This document shows positions 63,601-64,000 of a DNA stretch of 64,000 bases, one piece after another (positions within the stretch are counted from its first letter, which is position 1; each line of letters starts with the position of its first letter). The DNA lies in contig JADCRB010000072.1 in NCBI GenBank assembly GCA_021464245.1, positions 766,055 through 830,054 on the forward strand. Reading direction: 5' to 3'. The notes under the pieces were generated by a model, which ran no database searches, had not been told where the DNA came from, and saw only the letters and a program-made list of their open reading frames with translations. This stretch comes from Carallia brachiata. Lineage: Eukaryota; Streptophyta; Magnoliopsida; Malpighiales; Rhizophoraceae. Both the position numbers and the translations under genes were made by a program.

Positions 63601-64000
63601 GAGCAGACAACCAGTCATAAGTCTACAATGCATCACGTCCAAACGAAAATATCAAATAGCAGTTGTTTTGTAAAACATGTTGTCAAGTACATGCTTCCCA
63701 CGCATTGCACGAACTCTTGCAAAATTCATGAAAACAAGCCCTTAACAATAAACTATGTTATTTATCATATGTGTGCATATATATATATATATATATTGAA
63801 ATATTTAGTACGGACAAATTAGGTCGGTTATCCGTAATTTTTAAAATTACAAAACTACAACAAGTCTGCCTTTGACAATTTTGAAAAATTAAATATCATG
63901 TATGAATTTTTTCTTTGCGGTTTTAATGGATACGGATAGATGCAGTGCGAGTTGAGTAGTTTTTGGCGAGTTGAGCAGTTTTTAAACAGCCTTACTGATT
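60700..64000. other. AT-rich region at the right end, no gene seen
   Basis: No protein family is recognisable. A segment at about 61850-61915 recurs, diverged, at about 62750-62815 (cgtgt, gtgaaagtg, then gggaatcatc). Its following part cagattggagcaaaa (62196) recurs near 62848. A short SINE is listed separately. Beyond 62900 the sequence is nearly all A/T. Confidence 0.6.
62632..62741 (+). mobile_element. Short SINE (110 bp)
   Basis: It is flanked by a perfect 19-bp target duplication ataaaaataggcgtgtaag (62613-62631 and 62742-62760). Inside are an A-box-like segment (ggcatgtcattgatcatgcc), a B box (gagttcgaggtc) and an A-rich end. It is non-coding. Confidence 0.7.

Noticed and set aside
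1..64000. CRISPR arrays, operons, bacterial-type signals, tRNA or rRNA genes
   Set aside because: The content is plant nuclear. The repeats are tandem units and transposons, and the tRNA-like boxes belong to SINEs.

Overview
The window is nuclear DNA of a flowering plant. It is AT-rich, its genes have plant introns, and it holds MADS-box genes of the APETALA1/FRUITFULL (SQUA) and SEPALLATA classes, an Rx-type coiled-coil NLR relic, and plant-type Copia, LINE, SINE, TRIM, MITE and CACTA elements. The gene set and repeats suggest a eudicot, perhaps a woody rosid; the species cannot be read from the sequence.

Positions 1-46492 are a head-to-tail tandem array. A repeat unit carrying one FUL-like MADS-box gene on the minus strand occurs three times: unit 1 at 596-22924, unit 2 at 22925-32176 and unit 3 at 32177-46492. 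The tail of a further unit lies at 1-595. The copies have met different fates. Unit 3 keeps an intact eight-exon gene of 254 codons (32771-37905), although a TRIM retrotransposon sits 10 bp inside one of its introns, beside exon 5. Unit 1 keeps all eight exons, but a 1-bp deletion in exon 1 shifts the frame. It also has a stop-loss and a 403-bp insertion just upstream of its TATA box. Unit 2 lost exons 1-4 and the promoter through a deletion with microhomology at its junction.

Units 1 and 2 share a minus-strand Copia element at the same site with the same target duplication. Unit 3 has the empty site. In unit 1 the Copia was later invaded by a LINE (15558-17530) and by about 2.3 kb of unidentified AT-rich DNA inside one LTR. 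In unit 2 it was cut down by two further deletions. Several tRNA-derived SINEs with clear target duplications, a Harbinger-type MITE and shrinking or growing GA microsatellites allow relative dating of the copies.

The array ends at 46492. Next on the same strand is a SEPALLATA-like MADS-box gene (46701-50693), giving the SEP/FUL pairing known from eudicots. All eight exons are recognisable, but indels clustered in exons 3-5 break the frame as assembled. From 51.1 to 57.3 kb I see no gene. A coiled-coil NB-ARC LRR gene on the minus strand (57349-60683) is broken by several frameshifts. The remainder to 64000 is AT-rich and holds one short SINE and a diverged local duplication.

The most interesting structure is the FUL-like array itself: one intact gene, one copy that could encode only a MADS-less protein, and one 5'-truncated copy, all beside a SEP gene whose product would be a natural partner.
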